DNA of 64,000 bases from positions 1 to 64,000 of the forward strand of contig CBIHLM010000003.1 in the NCBI GenBank assembly GCA_966210515.1, read 5' to 3'. The notes beneath the pieces are model-generated. The model was given only the letters and a program-made list of their open reading frames with translations, ran no database searches and had not been told where the DNA came from. Origin of the DNA: Paradesertivirga sp966210515. Its GTDB lineage: Bacteria > Bacteroidota > Bacteroidia > Sphingobacteriales > Sphingobacteriaceae. Below, piece by piece: positions 36,312-45,185 of the stretch; the first letter of the stretch is position 1; each line of letters begins with the position of its first letter. A program made the position numbers and the translations under genes.

Positions 36312-37386
36312 TTAAAACTCCATTAAATAAGCTTTTATAAAATTATTCAGGTCGCCATCTAACACCGCTTGAGGGTTCGACGTTTGGTAATTTGTTCGAT
36401 GATCTTTAACACGCCGGTCATCTAAAACATAACTTCTGATCTGTGATCCCCATTCAATCTTCTTCTTACTACCTTCTATCGCTGCAGATGCCTCCTGTCG
36501 CTTTCGCATCTCTGCCTCATATAGCTGTGATTTCAGTAAGCGGATCGCATTTTCTTTATTTTGGAGCTGTGATCGTGATTCCTGATTCTTTATAATAATT
36601 CCGGACGGCTTATGATATAAACGAACAGCTGTTTCAACCTTGTTTACATTCTGCCCGCCGGCACCACCCGAACGGAAAGTTTCAAATTCTATATCTGCCG
36701 GATTTACCTCAATCTCAATAGTGTCATCAACCAGCGGATACACATAAACAGAAGCGAATGAAGTATGACGTTTCGCGTTAGCATCGAAAGGTGAAATACG
36801 CACCAGACGATGCACACCATTCTCTCCTTTTAAGTATCCATAGGCAAATTCACCTTCTATCTGTAGGGTAACCGATTTTACTCCGGCCACCTCACCCTCC
36901 TGAAAATCCTGCTCGGTTACTTTGTATCCATTTTTTTCAGCCCACATAATGTACATCCGCATCAGCATCTGAGCCCAGTCGCAGCTCTCAGTACCTCCTG
37001 CTCCGGCTGTAATTTGAAGGACAGCATTCAACTGATCCTCTTCAGAACTTAACATGTTTTTAAATTCAAGTTCTTCAAGTTTTGTAAGGGCAATTTGATA
37101 TTGCTCTTTCAGCTCTTCTTCGGTAGCATCGCCTGACTGAAAAAACTCATATAGCACCGCAGTATCTTCCACAGCCGAATTAACAGCGACGATTCCGTCG
37201 GTCCAGAATTTCTTTGCTTTAATAGAGTGTAATACCTTTTCGGCGTCTTTGGGACGATCCCAAAAATCAGGTGTAAGTGTTAGTTCTTCTTCAATATGGA
37301 GTTCATCAAGTTTCTTGTCGATGTCAAAGATGCCTCCTCAGGGACGTTACTCTGTCCCTTAAATCCTGTAGCTGTTCTTTAGTCAT
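36312..37386 (-). CDS. prfB: Peptide chain release factor 2, programmed +1 frameshift
   Basis: RF2 recognises UGA and UAA stop codons. The gene is split into a 20-codon first reading frame starting at ATG 37386 and the main frame. The first frame ends AGG AGG CAT CTT TGA C. AGGAGG at 37338-37333 is an internal Shine-Dalgarno, CTT is at 37329-37327 and the in-frame TGA at 37326-37324. A +1 shift over 37326 reads GAC and continues to 36312, giving a 357-residue protein, close to the usual 365. Motifs are SPF at about 198-200 (stop codon recognition) and GGQ at about 243-245 (peptidyl-tRNA hydrolysis). A conceptual start at the GTG 37172 would lose the N-terminal domain and is wrong. Confidence 0.96.
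37324..37338 (-). promoter_or_regulatory. RF2 autoregulatory frameshift site
   Basis: AGGAGG, three bases, then CTT TGA C: the same arrangement and spacing as the classical RF2 site. When RF2 is scarce, the slow TGA lets the ribosome slip +1 and make full-length RF2. Confidence 0.95.
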
Positions 37387-37390
37387 GAGG

Positions 37391-37398
37391 CAAAAGTA
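37391..37398 (-). promoter_or_regulatory. -7 element TACTTTTG abutting the prfB start
   Basis: Minus-strand TACTTTTG is followed by CCTC and the ATG at 37386, so the mRNA would start at or by the start codon. No good -33 is seen. Confidence 0.45.
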
Positions 37399-37437
37399 GA
37401 ACTTTTAATTATTTTAACTGTTCTTAACAAACAAAAA

Positions 37438-38208
37438 ATGAGAGCACTCTACACCATTATCATTCTATTTGCCATGCTAAGCTGCAACTCAGATAGGCAA
37501 ATAGAAACAGTTGAAGATTCTGTTGCTATTGATTCTATGGAATCAAACGGCACCCTAACCGACACTACTGATATAACTCCGCAGTCAGTGCAAAAAGCTG
37601 GAGAAGTTAAAATATTCAAAGGGCTTTATTCGTTCGGCAACGAAGTGAGCACTTTTCGCGAGTGTGAAAAACCCGGCAAACTTTACTGGCTGGAAGATGA
37701 GAGCAATAAACTTTCTTCAGCATATAAAAAAGCTACTGAATTTTTGTCGTACCCATACGAGAGTGTATATATTGAGGTTAAAGGATATTTAAAAGGCAAG
37801 TCGAATATTGGATATGCCGAAGAATATGAAAACGTGCTGATTGTAACAGATCTGATCTCTTTAAAACCAAAATCCTACCGAACTGAATGTTTTAATTATG
37901 AATTTATTTGCTTAGGCAACGAGCCTTTTTGGTCGCTTGACATTCTTCCGGATGAAAAGTTGATAGCATTAAAAGATGTGGGAAGTGAAAAAACCTACAC
38001 CTTTCCCTATAGTGCTGGTAAAATTGTCGGCAACACGATAACATTTCAGACATCCAATGATAAGAAAGAAACGCTAGAAGCTGTGATTACAAGGGAAAAC
38101 TGCAGCGATGGCATGTCTGACAGAGTCTATATTCACTCTGCCAAAGTAACAATTAATGGTAAAACGCTAAAAGGCTGCGCTATTAAACAAGGTGATAGTC
38201 TCAAATGA
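37438..38208 (+). CDS. COG3650-type lipoprotein
   Basis: 256-residue lipoprotein (signal MRALYTIIILFAMLSC, lipobox Cys16), then a Ser/Thr/Asp-rich linker. The N-terminal half of the mature protein (about 50-140) is unrecognised. The C-terminal half (about 150-256) resembles the COG3650 family, with CLGNEPFWSLDIL, ENCSDGMSDRVY and a final LKGCAIKQG, including a likely Cys pair. The cellular role of this family is not established. It is divergent from prfB (51-base gap) and precedes pgi. Confidence 0.78.
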   Translation: MRALYTIIILFAMLSCNSDRQIETVEDSVAIDSMESNGTLTDTTDITPQSVQKAGEVKIFKGLYSFGNEVSTFRECEKPGKLYWLEDESNKLSSAYKKATEFLSYPYESVYIEVKGYLKGKSNIGYAEEYENVLIVTDLISLKPKSYRTECFNYEFICLGNEPFWSLDILPDEKLIALKDVGSEKTYTFPYSAGKIVGNTITFQTSNDKKETLEAVITRENCSDGMSDRVYIHSAKVTINGKTLKGCAIKQGDSLK

Positions 38209-38241
38209 CCCCCAAGTACTAAGTTTATTCAACAGGATTTT

Positions 38242-38249
38242 TATCTTCG
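38242..38249 (+). promoter_or_regulatory. -7 element TATCTTCG upstream of pgi
   Basis: TATCTTCG lies 15 bases before the pgi ATG at 38265, giving a short leader. Confidence 0.45.
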
Positions 38250-38264
38250 TCCAAATTTAAGTGT

Positions 38265-39914
38265 ATGCTTCCAAAAATAAATTTCACCCAGACCCAGGCT
38301 TATCAATATCTAACCGATCATTTTATTGAAATCAACAATCTGCATTTGCGCGGATTATTTGCCGATGATACTGAACGATTTAACAAGTTCTCTCTTGAGT
38401 GGAACGATATCCTTTTAGATTACTCCAAAAACCGGATCACTGATAAAACTATAGCCTTATTAGTCCAATTAGCTAAAGAATGTGGCCTGAAGGATGCGAT
38501 CGACGCAATGTTTGGAGCTGAACAAATTAATGAAACTGAATCACGTGCTGTGTTACATATTGCTTTACGGAATCAAGGCAATGAACGAATTGTGGTGGAC
38601 GGGGTTGATGTGATGCCTGATGTAAAGGCGGTTCTTGATAAAATGGAAATGTTTTGCGATTCTGTAATTTCAGGATCATGGAAAGGATATTCAGGAAAAG
38701 CTATCACGGATATTGTAAACATTGGGATCGGTGGTTCTGATCTGGGACCGGTAATGGTTTACGAATCATTAAAGTCGTACCGCAACCATCTTAAGCTTCA
38801 TTTTGTATCTAATGTTGATGGAACACACATCGCGGAAGCGTTAAAAGAAGTTAATCCTGAAACAACCCTATTCCTGATAGCCTCCAAAACATTTACCACT
38901 CAGGAGACTATGGCGAACGCTCATAGCGCACGTGATTGGTTTTTAGCAAACGGCGGTTCCGCTGAAGGCGTTGCCAAGCATTTCGCAGCCCTTTCTACCA
39001 ATGCAAAAGCAGTTTCAGAATTTGGTATTGACACTAAGAACATGTTTGGTTTTTGGGATTGGGTTGGAGGAAGATATTCTTTGTGGAGCGCAATCGGCAC
39101 ATCAGTTGCCCTGGGTATTGGCTTTGCCAACTTTAAGGCATTGTTAACCGGAGCGCACGATATGGATAAACATTTCCGCAAATCCGAATTCGACCAAAAC
39201 ATGCCGGTTATACTCGCCCTTTTAGGAATCTGGTACAATAACTTTTTTGAAGCAGAAAGTCACGCTATTTTGCCTTACGATCAATATATGCATCGCTTTG
39301 CGGCATATTTCCAACAGGGAGATATGGAGAGCAACGGCAAGAATGTCGACAGAAATGGCGAGCCTGTAAATTATCAAACCGGACCAGTTATCTGGGGCGA
39401 GCCGGGCACCAACGGACAGCATGCGTTTTATCAATTGATTCATCAGGGAACAAAATTAATCCCCTGCGATTTCATTGCACCGGCACAATCTCATAATAAA
39501 ATCGGATCTCATCATACCCTGCTATTATCTAATTTCTTTGCTCAAACCGAGGCGTTGATGAATGGCAAAACCCACGAGGAAGTGGTTGCTGAACTGCAAG
39601 CTTCCGGCAAATCTGAAACCGAAATTGAAAAGCTGGCTCCATTCAAAGTATTTGAAGGCAACCGGCCAACAAATTCAATCCTTGTAAAGAAAATAACTCC
39701 GGAAACTTTGGGTGCGCTTATCGCAATGTATGAGCACAAAATATTTGTTCAGGGCATTATATGGAATATTTTCAGTTTCGACCAATGGGGAGTGGAGCTA
39801 GGTAAGCAATTAGCGAACAAAATTTTACCGGAACTAGAAAGTGATGCGCAAATCAGCACACACGATTCTTCGACAAATGGTTTAATTAATCAGTATAAAG
39901 AGTGGCGTAAATAA
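38265..39914 (+). CDS. pgi: Glucose-6-phosphate isomerase
   Basis: 549-residue cytoplasmic enzyme interconverting glucose-6-phosphate and fructose-6-phosphate. Hallmarks are IGIGGSDLGP (about 150-160), the phosphate-binding SKTFTTQET, the family signature around VIWGEPGTNGQHAFYQLIHQ with its catalytic Glu/His region, and the C-terminal FDQWGVELGKQLA signature. Length matches the long E. coli-type form. It stands as a single gene with a -7 element and its own terminator. Confidence 0.98.
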   Translation: MLPKINFTQTQAYQYLTDHFIEINNLHLRGLFADDTERFNKFSLEWNDILLDYSKNRITDKTIALLVQLAKECGLKDAIDAMFGAEQINETESRAVLHIALRNQGNERIVVDGVDVMPDVKAVLDKMEMFCDSVISGSWKGYSGKAITDIVNIGIGGSDLGPVMVYESLKSYRNHLKLHFVSNVDGTHIAEALKEVNPETTLFLIASKTFTTQETMANAHSARDWFLANGGSAEGVAKHFAALSTNAKAVSEFGIDTKNMFGFWDWVGGRYSLWSAIGTSVALGIGFANFKALLTGAHDMDKHFRKSEFDQNMPVILALLGIWYNNFFEAESHAILPYDQYMHRFAAYFQQGDMESNGKNVDRNGEPVNYQTGPVIWGEPGTNGQHAFYQLIHQGTKLIPCDFIAPAQSHNKIGSHHTLLLSNFFAQTEALMNGKTHEEVVAELQASGKSETEIEKLAPFKVFEGNRPTNSILVKKITPETLGALIAMYEHKIFVQGIIWNIFSFDQWGVELGKQLANKILPELESDAQISTHDSSTNGLINQYKEWRK

Positions 39915-39939
39915 TTAGCAAACACTCAATTCAACATTC

Positions 39940-39969
39940 AGGAGCAGAAAAAAACTGCTCCTTTTTTTT
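39940..39969 (+). terminator. Rho-independent terminator after pgi
   Basis: AGGAGCAG (39940-39947) pairs with CTGCTCCT (39955-39962) around a seven-A loop and is followed by a run of seven Ts. Confidence 0.93.
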
Positions 39970-40047
39970 ATTCTAAAAATTCCGGTTCGACCGAAGCAAC
40001 CAGAGCTCAAGAAGTTCCGTACATGTGGTATATTGAGTTATTATTGA

Positions 40048-40617
40048 ATGAACTCGCCTGATATAAAACATATCTTATCCGGATGTAAATCCCGCGACCG
40101 TAAAAGTCAGAAGGAGCTTTACAAGCAATACTTTGGATTTTCGATGAAGATATGTTTACGCTATGCGGAACACAAAGAGGAGGCTGTAGAAATAGTAAAT
40201 GACGGTTTTATGCGCGTGTTTACAAACATCAGCAAATACGACGAAAGCAGGCCGTTTAAATCCTGGCTTAGTACCATAATGATTAATACCTCAATAGACT
40301 ATTACAGGAGAAGAATAAGACGTACGAAGATGGAGGAATTAAACAGCAATCATGAACTGGAAGAGCATGAACATATTTTATCAAGGATAAATTATGAGGA
40401 TTTAATAAAACTAGTACAAAAGCTTTCAACCGGCTATCGTACGGTTTTTAATTTGTTTGTTATTGATGGCTACTCGCACGAAGAAATTTCAGCGATGCTT
40501 TCAATATCTGTTGGCGCTTCGAAATCAAACTTATTTAAAGCGAGGCATAAATTAAGAGAGATGTTAAGCTCCATTGAAACTGACACATCAGGGCCCAGGA
40601 CTTTTGAAATATCATGA
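40048..40617 (+). CDS. ECF-type RNA polymerase sigma factor
   Basis: 189-residue sigma-70 family member. Region 2 spans about residues 20-95, with RPFKSWLSTIMINTSIDYYRRR in 2.3/2.4. Region 4 spans about 125-175, with GYRTVFNLFVIDGYSHEEIS and an HTH that reads ISAMLSISVGASKSNLFKARHKLREML. It first appears in a five-gene plus-strand run, and its stop overlaps the next start by four bases (ATGA). The next gene has the layout expected of a membrane-bound regulator. Its promoter targets cannot be told here. Confidence 0.92.
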   Translation: MNSPDIKHILSGCKSRDRKSQKELYKQYFGFSMKICLRYAEHKEEAVEIVNDGFMRVFTNISKYDESRPFKSWLSTIMINTSIDYYRRRIRRTKMEELNSNHELEEHEHILSRINYEDLIKLVQKLSTGYRTVFNLFVIDGYSHEEISAMLSISVGASKSNLFKARHKLREMLSSIETDTSGPRTFEIS

Positions 40618-41828
40618 AAGAATTATCTGACAAAAAGTTTGATGAGCTACTAAAGCAAAAAGCAGAATCTGCGGATTTTTTCTTTGATGAATCTGCATGG
40701 GATAAGATGGAGCAAAAGCTCCGCAGAAGAGACCGTGTGATTTTTATCAGGAACAGCAGTTTTGTTCTGATGCTTCTTTTTCTTTTTGGTGGAGCTTATT
40801 GGCTGTTAAATGGAGATTCTATAAGTGAGAGCAGCAACCAAAATGTACAAAAATCTGAAACTTTAAAGCCCGGGAACGAGACTATTTTACATGGGGACAA
40901 GAATAAGTCGCCGATTAAAACAAAGGCAGGAGAAAAAGCAATTGCTGAGGCATCTTTAGGTTCTGAGAAACGATCAGCAATTAAAGCTGCTTCAACTAAG
41001 AAAACAAATGAAAAGAGTTTATTGGTCAGGGAGAATGCAATCGACAAACCGTCCAGTTTAAGCATGTCAGACAGCTCTGAGTTTATACCTTTTGTACAAC
41101 TAGACCGTCTAAATGCATCCGATAACAAATTCCCCGAACCAGAAGAAGATTTAATAATTGCCTCAGCTGAATTTGAAAACGACACGATAAAATCCAAGCC
41201 TGAAATAAAGAACTCTCCTAAGAATAGGAAACTGAGCTTTAGTGTAACAGCCTTAGCCGGGCCGGATTTTAGTTCAGTTGAATCAATTGCCGGAAAAAAA
41301 GGCAATTTAAATATAGGATTACTTCTAAATACGACCATATCAAAAAAGATCACTCTAAGCTCGGGAGTTAAATACGGATTGAAATCTTATGCAGCCAGTG
41401 CTTACGATTATAAACTAAAGAACCCATCACGAGCAGATAAAATTTCAGGGATTGATGCATCCTGTAATATCCTCGAAATTCCGTTGCAGATTTCCTATTC
41501 ATTGTTCCAAAACAAGAACAATCATATAAAATTATCATCGGGTCTGTCATCGTACCTCATGCTAAAAGAAGAATATAATTTCAAATACACGCCTCAATCG
41601 GGTTACAAAGATTATTTGCTGGTAAAAAACAATGCAAACCAGCATTACTTAAGCGTGTTGAACCTGGCGGCCAGTTATCATATAAAACCCAAATCTGCTA
41701 ACATTCAATGGGCAATAGAACCTTATGTGAAACTACCATTGGGAGGAGTTGGGGAAGGAAATGTGCGTTTAAAATCAAGTGGAATTTCATTGAATATGAC
41801 TTATGATATCACTAAGAAAAATAAATAA
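40614..41828 (+). CDS. Inner-membrane-anchored protein with C-terminal outer-membrane-type barrel
   Basis: 404-residue protein. Residues 1-42 are charged and cytoplasmic-like (FDELLKQKAESADFFFDE), followed by one membrane helix (about 43-62, VLMLLFLFGGAYWLL). A low-complexity Lys/Ser/Glu periplasmic linker (about 65-200) leads to a domain of amphipathic beta strands (about 205-404) resembling OMP_b-brl families (FSVTALAGPDF, LSSGVKYGLKSY, HIKLSSGLSSY). The protein would span the whole envelope. Coupled to the ECF sigma gene by a four-base overlap, it is the obvious candidate to control that sigma factor through its N-terminus; this is inference. Confidence 0.75.
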   Translation: MKELSDKKFDELLKQKAESADFFFDESAWDKMEQKLRRRDRVIFIRNSSFVLMLLFLFGGAYWLLNGDSISESSNQNVQKSETLKPGNETILHGDKNKSPIKTKAGEKAIAEASLGSEKRSAIKAASTKKTNEKSLLVRENAIDKPSSLSMSDSSEFIPFVQLDRLNASDNKFPEPEEDLIIASAEFENDTIKSKPEIKNSPKNRKLSFSVTALAGPDFSSVESIAGKKGNLNIGLLLNTTISKKITLSSGVKYGLKSYAASAYDYKLKNPSRADKISGIDASCNILEIPLQISYSLFQNKNNHIKLSSGLSSYLMLKEEYNFKYTPQSGYKDYLLVKNNANQHYLSVLNLAASYHIKPKSANIQWAIEPYVKLPLGGVGEGNVRLKSSGISLNMTYDITKKNK

Positions 41829-42360
41829 TCTGCTTTTGTTAATTCTGCTAACCGGAGGATTAAGTCCATCCGCCCTTGCGCAGAACTTCACCTCAAAGGG
41901 GGTAAAGGTGAGATTTTTTTCGTCTACCCCTATTGAAGACATCAGAGCAGCATCTGACAAAGGTGTTGCAGTTTTGATCTCAAAAACCGGCAAAATTGCA
42001 TTTCAGGTGCCCATTAAAAGCTTTGAGTTTGCTAAAGGCTTGATGCAGGAACACTTCAATGAAAATTATATGGAAAGTGATAAATATCCGTATGCAAAAT
42101 TTGATGGTAAGATAAACCAGGAAATAGATTTCACTAAAGATGGGGAATACAATGTGAGTGCCACAGGTGCACTGTTAATCCATGGAGTCATTAAACAGCG
42201 TACCATTCCCGGCACAATAAAAGTAAAAGATGGCCAGGTACAGATACTTTCAGGTTTTGACGTAGCATGTGCTGATCACAAAATCAAAATCCCGAAACTC
42301 GTTTTCACCAAGATAGCTGAAGTTATAAAAGTTAATGTTGATGCCACTCTAAAACCTTAA
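41803..42360 (+). CDS. YceI-family periplasmic protein
   Basis: 185-residue exported protein with a signal peptide (ending SPSALAQ). The YceI lipocalin-like barrel is recognised by FQVPIKSFEFAKGLMQEHFN, YPYAKFDGKI and ATGALLIHGVIKQRTIPG. YceI proteins bind long isoprenoid chains in their barrel. The gene overlaps the preceding barrel gene by 26 bases and is six bases from the next, so it is co-translated within the sigma operon. Confidence 0.88.
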   Translation: MISLRKINNLLLLILLTGGLSPSALAQNFTSKGVKVRFFSSTPIEDIRAASDKGVAVLISKTGKIAFQVPIKSFEFAKGLMQEHFNENYMESDKYPYAKFDGKINQEIDFTKDGEYNVSATGALLIHGVIKQRTIPGTIKVKDGQVQILSGFDVACADHKIKIPKLVFTKIAEVIKVNVDATLKP

Positions 42361-42366
42361 AATAAA

Positions 42367-43296
42367 ATGCAAAAAATCTACACAAGTATAGTCGTACTAT
42401 TCCTTTTCAATTGCTGCGTCTTTGCGCAGGATACAGATTCGCTGCTACAGTCGCTTGACTCATCTAAATATGCAGGAGGTAAAACCAGCGCTACGTTTAA
42501 GTCGACCAGAATAGTTTTGTCGCATTCGAGCGAAACTCAAAAAAAACATGATTTGGATTTACGCATCCGTCATCATTTTGGAGATATCGGAGAGGAATTT
42601 GGTAGTTCACATACATTGTTTGGACTTGACGGAGCTACAGACCTTTATATTGGCTTGGACTTCGGACTAACAGATAAATTAACCCTGGGTATCGGCAGAA
42701 GTAAACGCGAAGAACTCTATAATTTTTTCATTAAACAAAAAACGATTCAACAAAGTCAAAGAATTCCACTTACGATCACACTTCTTGGGCAGGCCGGAAT
42801 TATTGCCAGAGAAGAAAATTTTAATAATGAATTTAATGGCGACTCGACCAGGAACAGCTACTTACTTCAGGCAATCATAGCGAAAAAGTTTTCAGAACAT
42901 CTTTCTTTGCAAATTTCACCAACCTACCTGCTTCGCTCTGAACATATCGCTTTTGGCGATCAGCAAAATCTTTTCAGTCTGGGCTTTGCAGGTAGATTCA
43001 AATTAAGCAAGCGGCTCTCTTTGATCGGCGACTATCAACTTGTGAATGCTTTCGGCCGCCCGGACAGCTTTTCTGAAAGCTATTTTAACCCGCTTGGCGT
43101 CGGATTAGAAATTGAAACCGGCGGACACGTATTTTCTCTCAACTTCATGAATTCCGAATATATTATTGAAAACAACTTTCTGCCGGAGACAAAAAAGTCG
43201 TGGAATGATGGAGGTGTACGCTTCGGATTCACTATCTCAAGAAATTTCAGTCTCGGAAGATCAAGGAATCCGGATACCCAATCAAAAATCTATTAA
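42367..43296 (+). CDS. DUF5777 outer membrane beta-barrel protein
   Basis: 309-residue exported protein with a signal peptide (ending CVFAQ). It matches the DUF5777 barrel family of Bacteroidota: ARIVLSHSSETQ-like start, HHFGDIGEEFGSSHTLFGLDGATDLYIGLDFGLTDKL type strands and a C-terminal strand with FGFTISRNF. No catalytic motif. Commonly encoded with YceI and Rieske proteins, as here. Likely an outer-membrane protein; cargo or partner unknown. Confidence 0.82.
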   Translation: MQKIYTSIVVLFLFNCCVFAQDTDSLLQSLDSSKYAGGKTSATFKSTRIVLSHSSETQKKHDLDLRIRHHFGDIGEEFGSSHTLFGLDGATDLYIGLDFGLTDKLTLGIGRSKREELYNFFIKQKTIQQSQRIPLTITLLGQAGIIAREENFNNEFNGDSTRNSYLLQAIIAKKFSEHLSLQISPTYLLRSEHIAFGDQQNLFSLGFAGRFKLSKRLSLIGDYQLVNAFGRPDSFSESYFNPLGVGLEIETGGHVFSLNFMNSEYIIENNFLPETKKSWNDGGVRFGFTISRNFSLGRSRNPDTQSKIY

Positions 43297-43306
43297 ACAG
43301 CACGTT

Positions 43307-43747
43307 ATGGAAAGAGACGAATTTTTAAAAACACTGGGAATCAGCTTTGCTCTGGCATGTACAGGCACCTGTTTTCAGGCTTGCAGCAAAAGTGGAGATG
43401 ACGACGACACTGGAACGCCAAACTCCGGCAGCAATACTGTTAATGTGGATATTTCGACAATGGGATCGGTTGGGAGTCAGACCACCGTAAACGGAGTACT
43501 ATTCTTTAGAATTGCTTCAGAAAACACAGCATCATCCTTTGTTGCTACAGAATCAGCATGCCCGCATCAGGGCAATCCCCTTACATGGCAACAAAATAAT
43601 AATAGAATCTTTTGCAGCCTACATTCTTCAACGTATACATCCGCTGGAGCGGTAACAAATCAGCCAGTTGGCGGAGGGAGCACGAGAGCCCTTAAGATTT
43701 ATTCTGTGACATTAGCAGGCACCACTTTAACAGCGACAAAGACTTAA
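43307..43747 (+). CDS. Rieske [2Fe-2S] lipoprotein
   Basis: 146-residue protein starting at ATG 43307. An earlier in-frame ATG at 43166 lies inside the previous gene and gives no signal sequence. The signal ends near Cys26 (FQAC), probably a lipobox, followed by an Asp-rich linker. The Rieske cluster ligands are complete: C85-P-H87 and C103-S-L-H106. Unlike bc1 Rieske proteins, no partner cytochrome b is nearby. It is the last gene of the sigma-led operon, 10 bases after DUF5777. It should face the periplasm or outer membrane. Confidence 0.9.
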   Translation: MERDEFLKTLGISFALACTGTCFQACSKSGDDDDTGTPNSGSNTVNVDISTMGSVGSQTTVNGVLFFRIASENTASSFVATESACPHQGNPLTWQQNNNRIFCSLHSSTYTSAGAVTNQPVGGGSTRALKIYSVTLAGTTLTATKT

Positions 43748-43786
43748 TTTTCGGTAAGTTAATGTAGGGGCGATTTTTAATCATCC

Positions 43787-44842
43787 TTACAATATTTTTA
43801 TTTCGAAAAGCTTATTCCACTTTTTGCCGGTAACAAATAAGCGTTTGCCTTTAGCGTCCCAAGCGATTCCGTTTAACACAAGGCCCGAATCAAATCTGTC
43901 TTCATAAGGGGCTAATGCCTGCAAATTCAGTTCAGCCTCAACCCCGCCGGTGTAAGGATCAATAATAATTATCCGATCCTGCATATAAACATTGGCGTAG
44001 ATCTTCCCATTGATATACTCCAGCTCATTCAAATTACTTACAGGTCCTTTGTTATCGTAAACATCGATAGAGCTTTGCACTTGATACGTATCCTTGTTGA
44101 GCTTATAAATTGAGTGAGATCCGTCTGTATTAAGGATGTGAGTACCGTCAAAAGCTAATCCCCACCCTTCCCGGGTGCCTGTTGTGTAGGGAAACTCACC
44201 GAGTTTTGTCAAGGTATTTTTATCAAATACAAAGCCAACTCCTTCTTTCCATGTCAGCATAATAATTTTATCTCCTAACAAGGTTATCCCTTCAGCAAAA
44301 AACTGTGACCCCAAATCCGTCTTTTGCAAAACCTTGCCCGATTTAAAATCAACTTTCCGTAAGCTTGAGTGACCATACTCACCATCACTTTCGTATAAAA
44401 CCCCATCGTGATACTCTAATCCCTGAGTGTAAGAGCTGGTATCATGCGGATAAGTGTTTACTACTTTGTAGCTATATTTTACCGGAGCATTCGCGGGAAA
44501 TAGTTGGATATTAGTATTTATTTCGACAGAATCGCCGGCCGTATAAATAATGGCAGTTACTAATCGTCCGCCGAAAGGCAAACCGGTGGTTGGAAATTTC
44601 ACCGCTTGAGTATCGCTGCGGCTGGTTATATATTTTGAATCAACAAAGTATGCAATGGAATCAAATCTCCCAGGTTCTGCGTCGGTTTTTAATGTGATAG
44701 TTTCGCCCGAAGTTACTCTGCTTCCCTCATCAGGAGAAATGATATAAGTGGATTTATCAAGGGATCTCTTACATGAAAATAAAAACAGAGTTAAAGTTCC
44801 GGAAAGAACAACAACCTTATATATTTTTTTACCAAAATGCAT
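43787..44842 (-). CDS. Glutaminyl-peptide cyclotransferase (plant/bacterial type)
   Basis: 351-residue lipoprotein. ATG 44842 is preferred over a TTG two codons upstream. Lipobox FLFSC (Cys24). After an Ig-like N-terminal stretch (about 30-110), a five-bladed propeller of the glutaminyl cyclase type 2 family follows: TYPHDTSSYTQGLEYHDGVLYESDGEYGHSSLRKVD, LTWKEG and LNGIAWDAKGKRLFVTGK, with the conserved Glu/Asp residues. Such enzymes form N-terminal pyroglutamate on exported proteins. It overlaps yraN by 14 bases. Confidence 0.9.
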   Translation of the reverse strand: MHFGKKIYKVVVLSGTLTLFLFSCKRSLDKSTYIISPDEGSRVTSGETITLKTDAEPGRFDSIAYFVDSKYITSRSDTQAVKFPTTGLPFGGRLVTAIIYTAGDSVEINTNIQLFPANAPVKYSYKVVNTYPHDTSSYTQGLEYHDGVLYESDGEYGHSSLRKVDFKSGKVLQKTDLGSQFFAEGITLLGDKIIMLTWKEGVGFVFDKNTLTKLGEFPYTTGTREGWGLAFDGTHILNTDGSHSIYKLNKDTYQVQSSIDVYDNKGPVSNLNELEYINGKIYANVYMQDRIIIIDPYTGGVEAELNLQALAPYEDRFDSGLVLNGIAWDAKGKRLFVTGKKWNKLFEIKIL

Positions 44843-45185
44843 CTTCAATGTGTTTTAATTTATATGCTCCATCATTTGAAAAAAGTATGGATACGATGTC
44901 AAATCGAATTTCACCTTTGAAATCCATGATGTAAAGATATTCTTCTGCAGCCTTTTGCAAAAGTGTTTGTTTAGCTTCATTTACAAAATCTTCTGGCTGA
45001 CCAAATCCAGTTGATGTACGGGTTTTTACTTCCACGAAAATGATACGCTTATCGCGATAAGCAATCAAATCTACTTCAGCTTTGCCGAAGCACCAGTTCT
45101 CATCAAGAATTTCATAGGCATTTTCCTCAAGATACTTTTTGGCGATGGATTCGCCCTGCTGGCCTAAAAGATTGTGGGTAGCCAT
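44829..45185 (-). CDS. YraN family protein (UPF0102)
   Basis: 118-residue protein of the YraN family, related by fold to Holliday-junction resolvases and restriction endonucleases. The active-site-like pattern GKAEVDLIAYRDKRIIFVEVKTR is present. It starts on the last base of the dnaG stop codon (TAATG), so it is coupled to DnaG, which hints at a DNA repair or replication link. The biochemical function is not established for the family. Confidence 0.9.
   Translation of the reverse strand: MATHNLLGQQGESIAKKYLEENAYEILDENWCFGKAEVDLIAYRDKRIIFVEVKTRTSTGFGQPEDFVNEAKQTLLQKAAEEYLYIMDFKGEIRFDIVSILFSNDGAYKLKHIEDAFW

Noticed and set aside
36312..37172. Stand-alone 286-residue RF2 starting at GTG 37172
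   Set aside because: The upstream sequence encodes the missing N-terminal part across a textbook +1 frameshift site, so the longer 357-residue reading is right.
40796..41353. 185-codon open frame on the minus strand
   Set aside because: It lies antisense within the barrel protein gene, has no promoter or family match, and its hydrophobic/Ser-rich composition follows from the sense codons.
43166..43306. N-terminal extension of the Rieske protein
   Set aside because: It would lie inside the DUF5777 gene and bury the lipoprotein signal; ATG 43307 is a better start.
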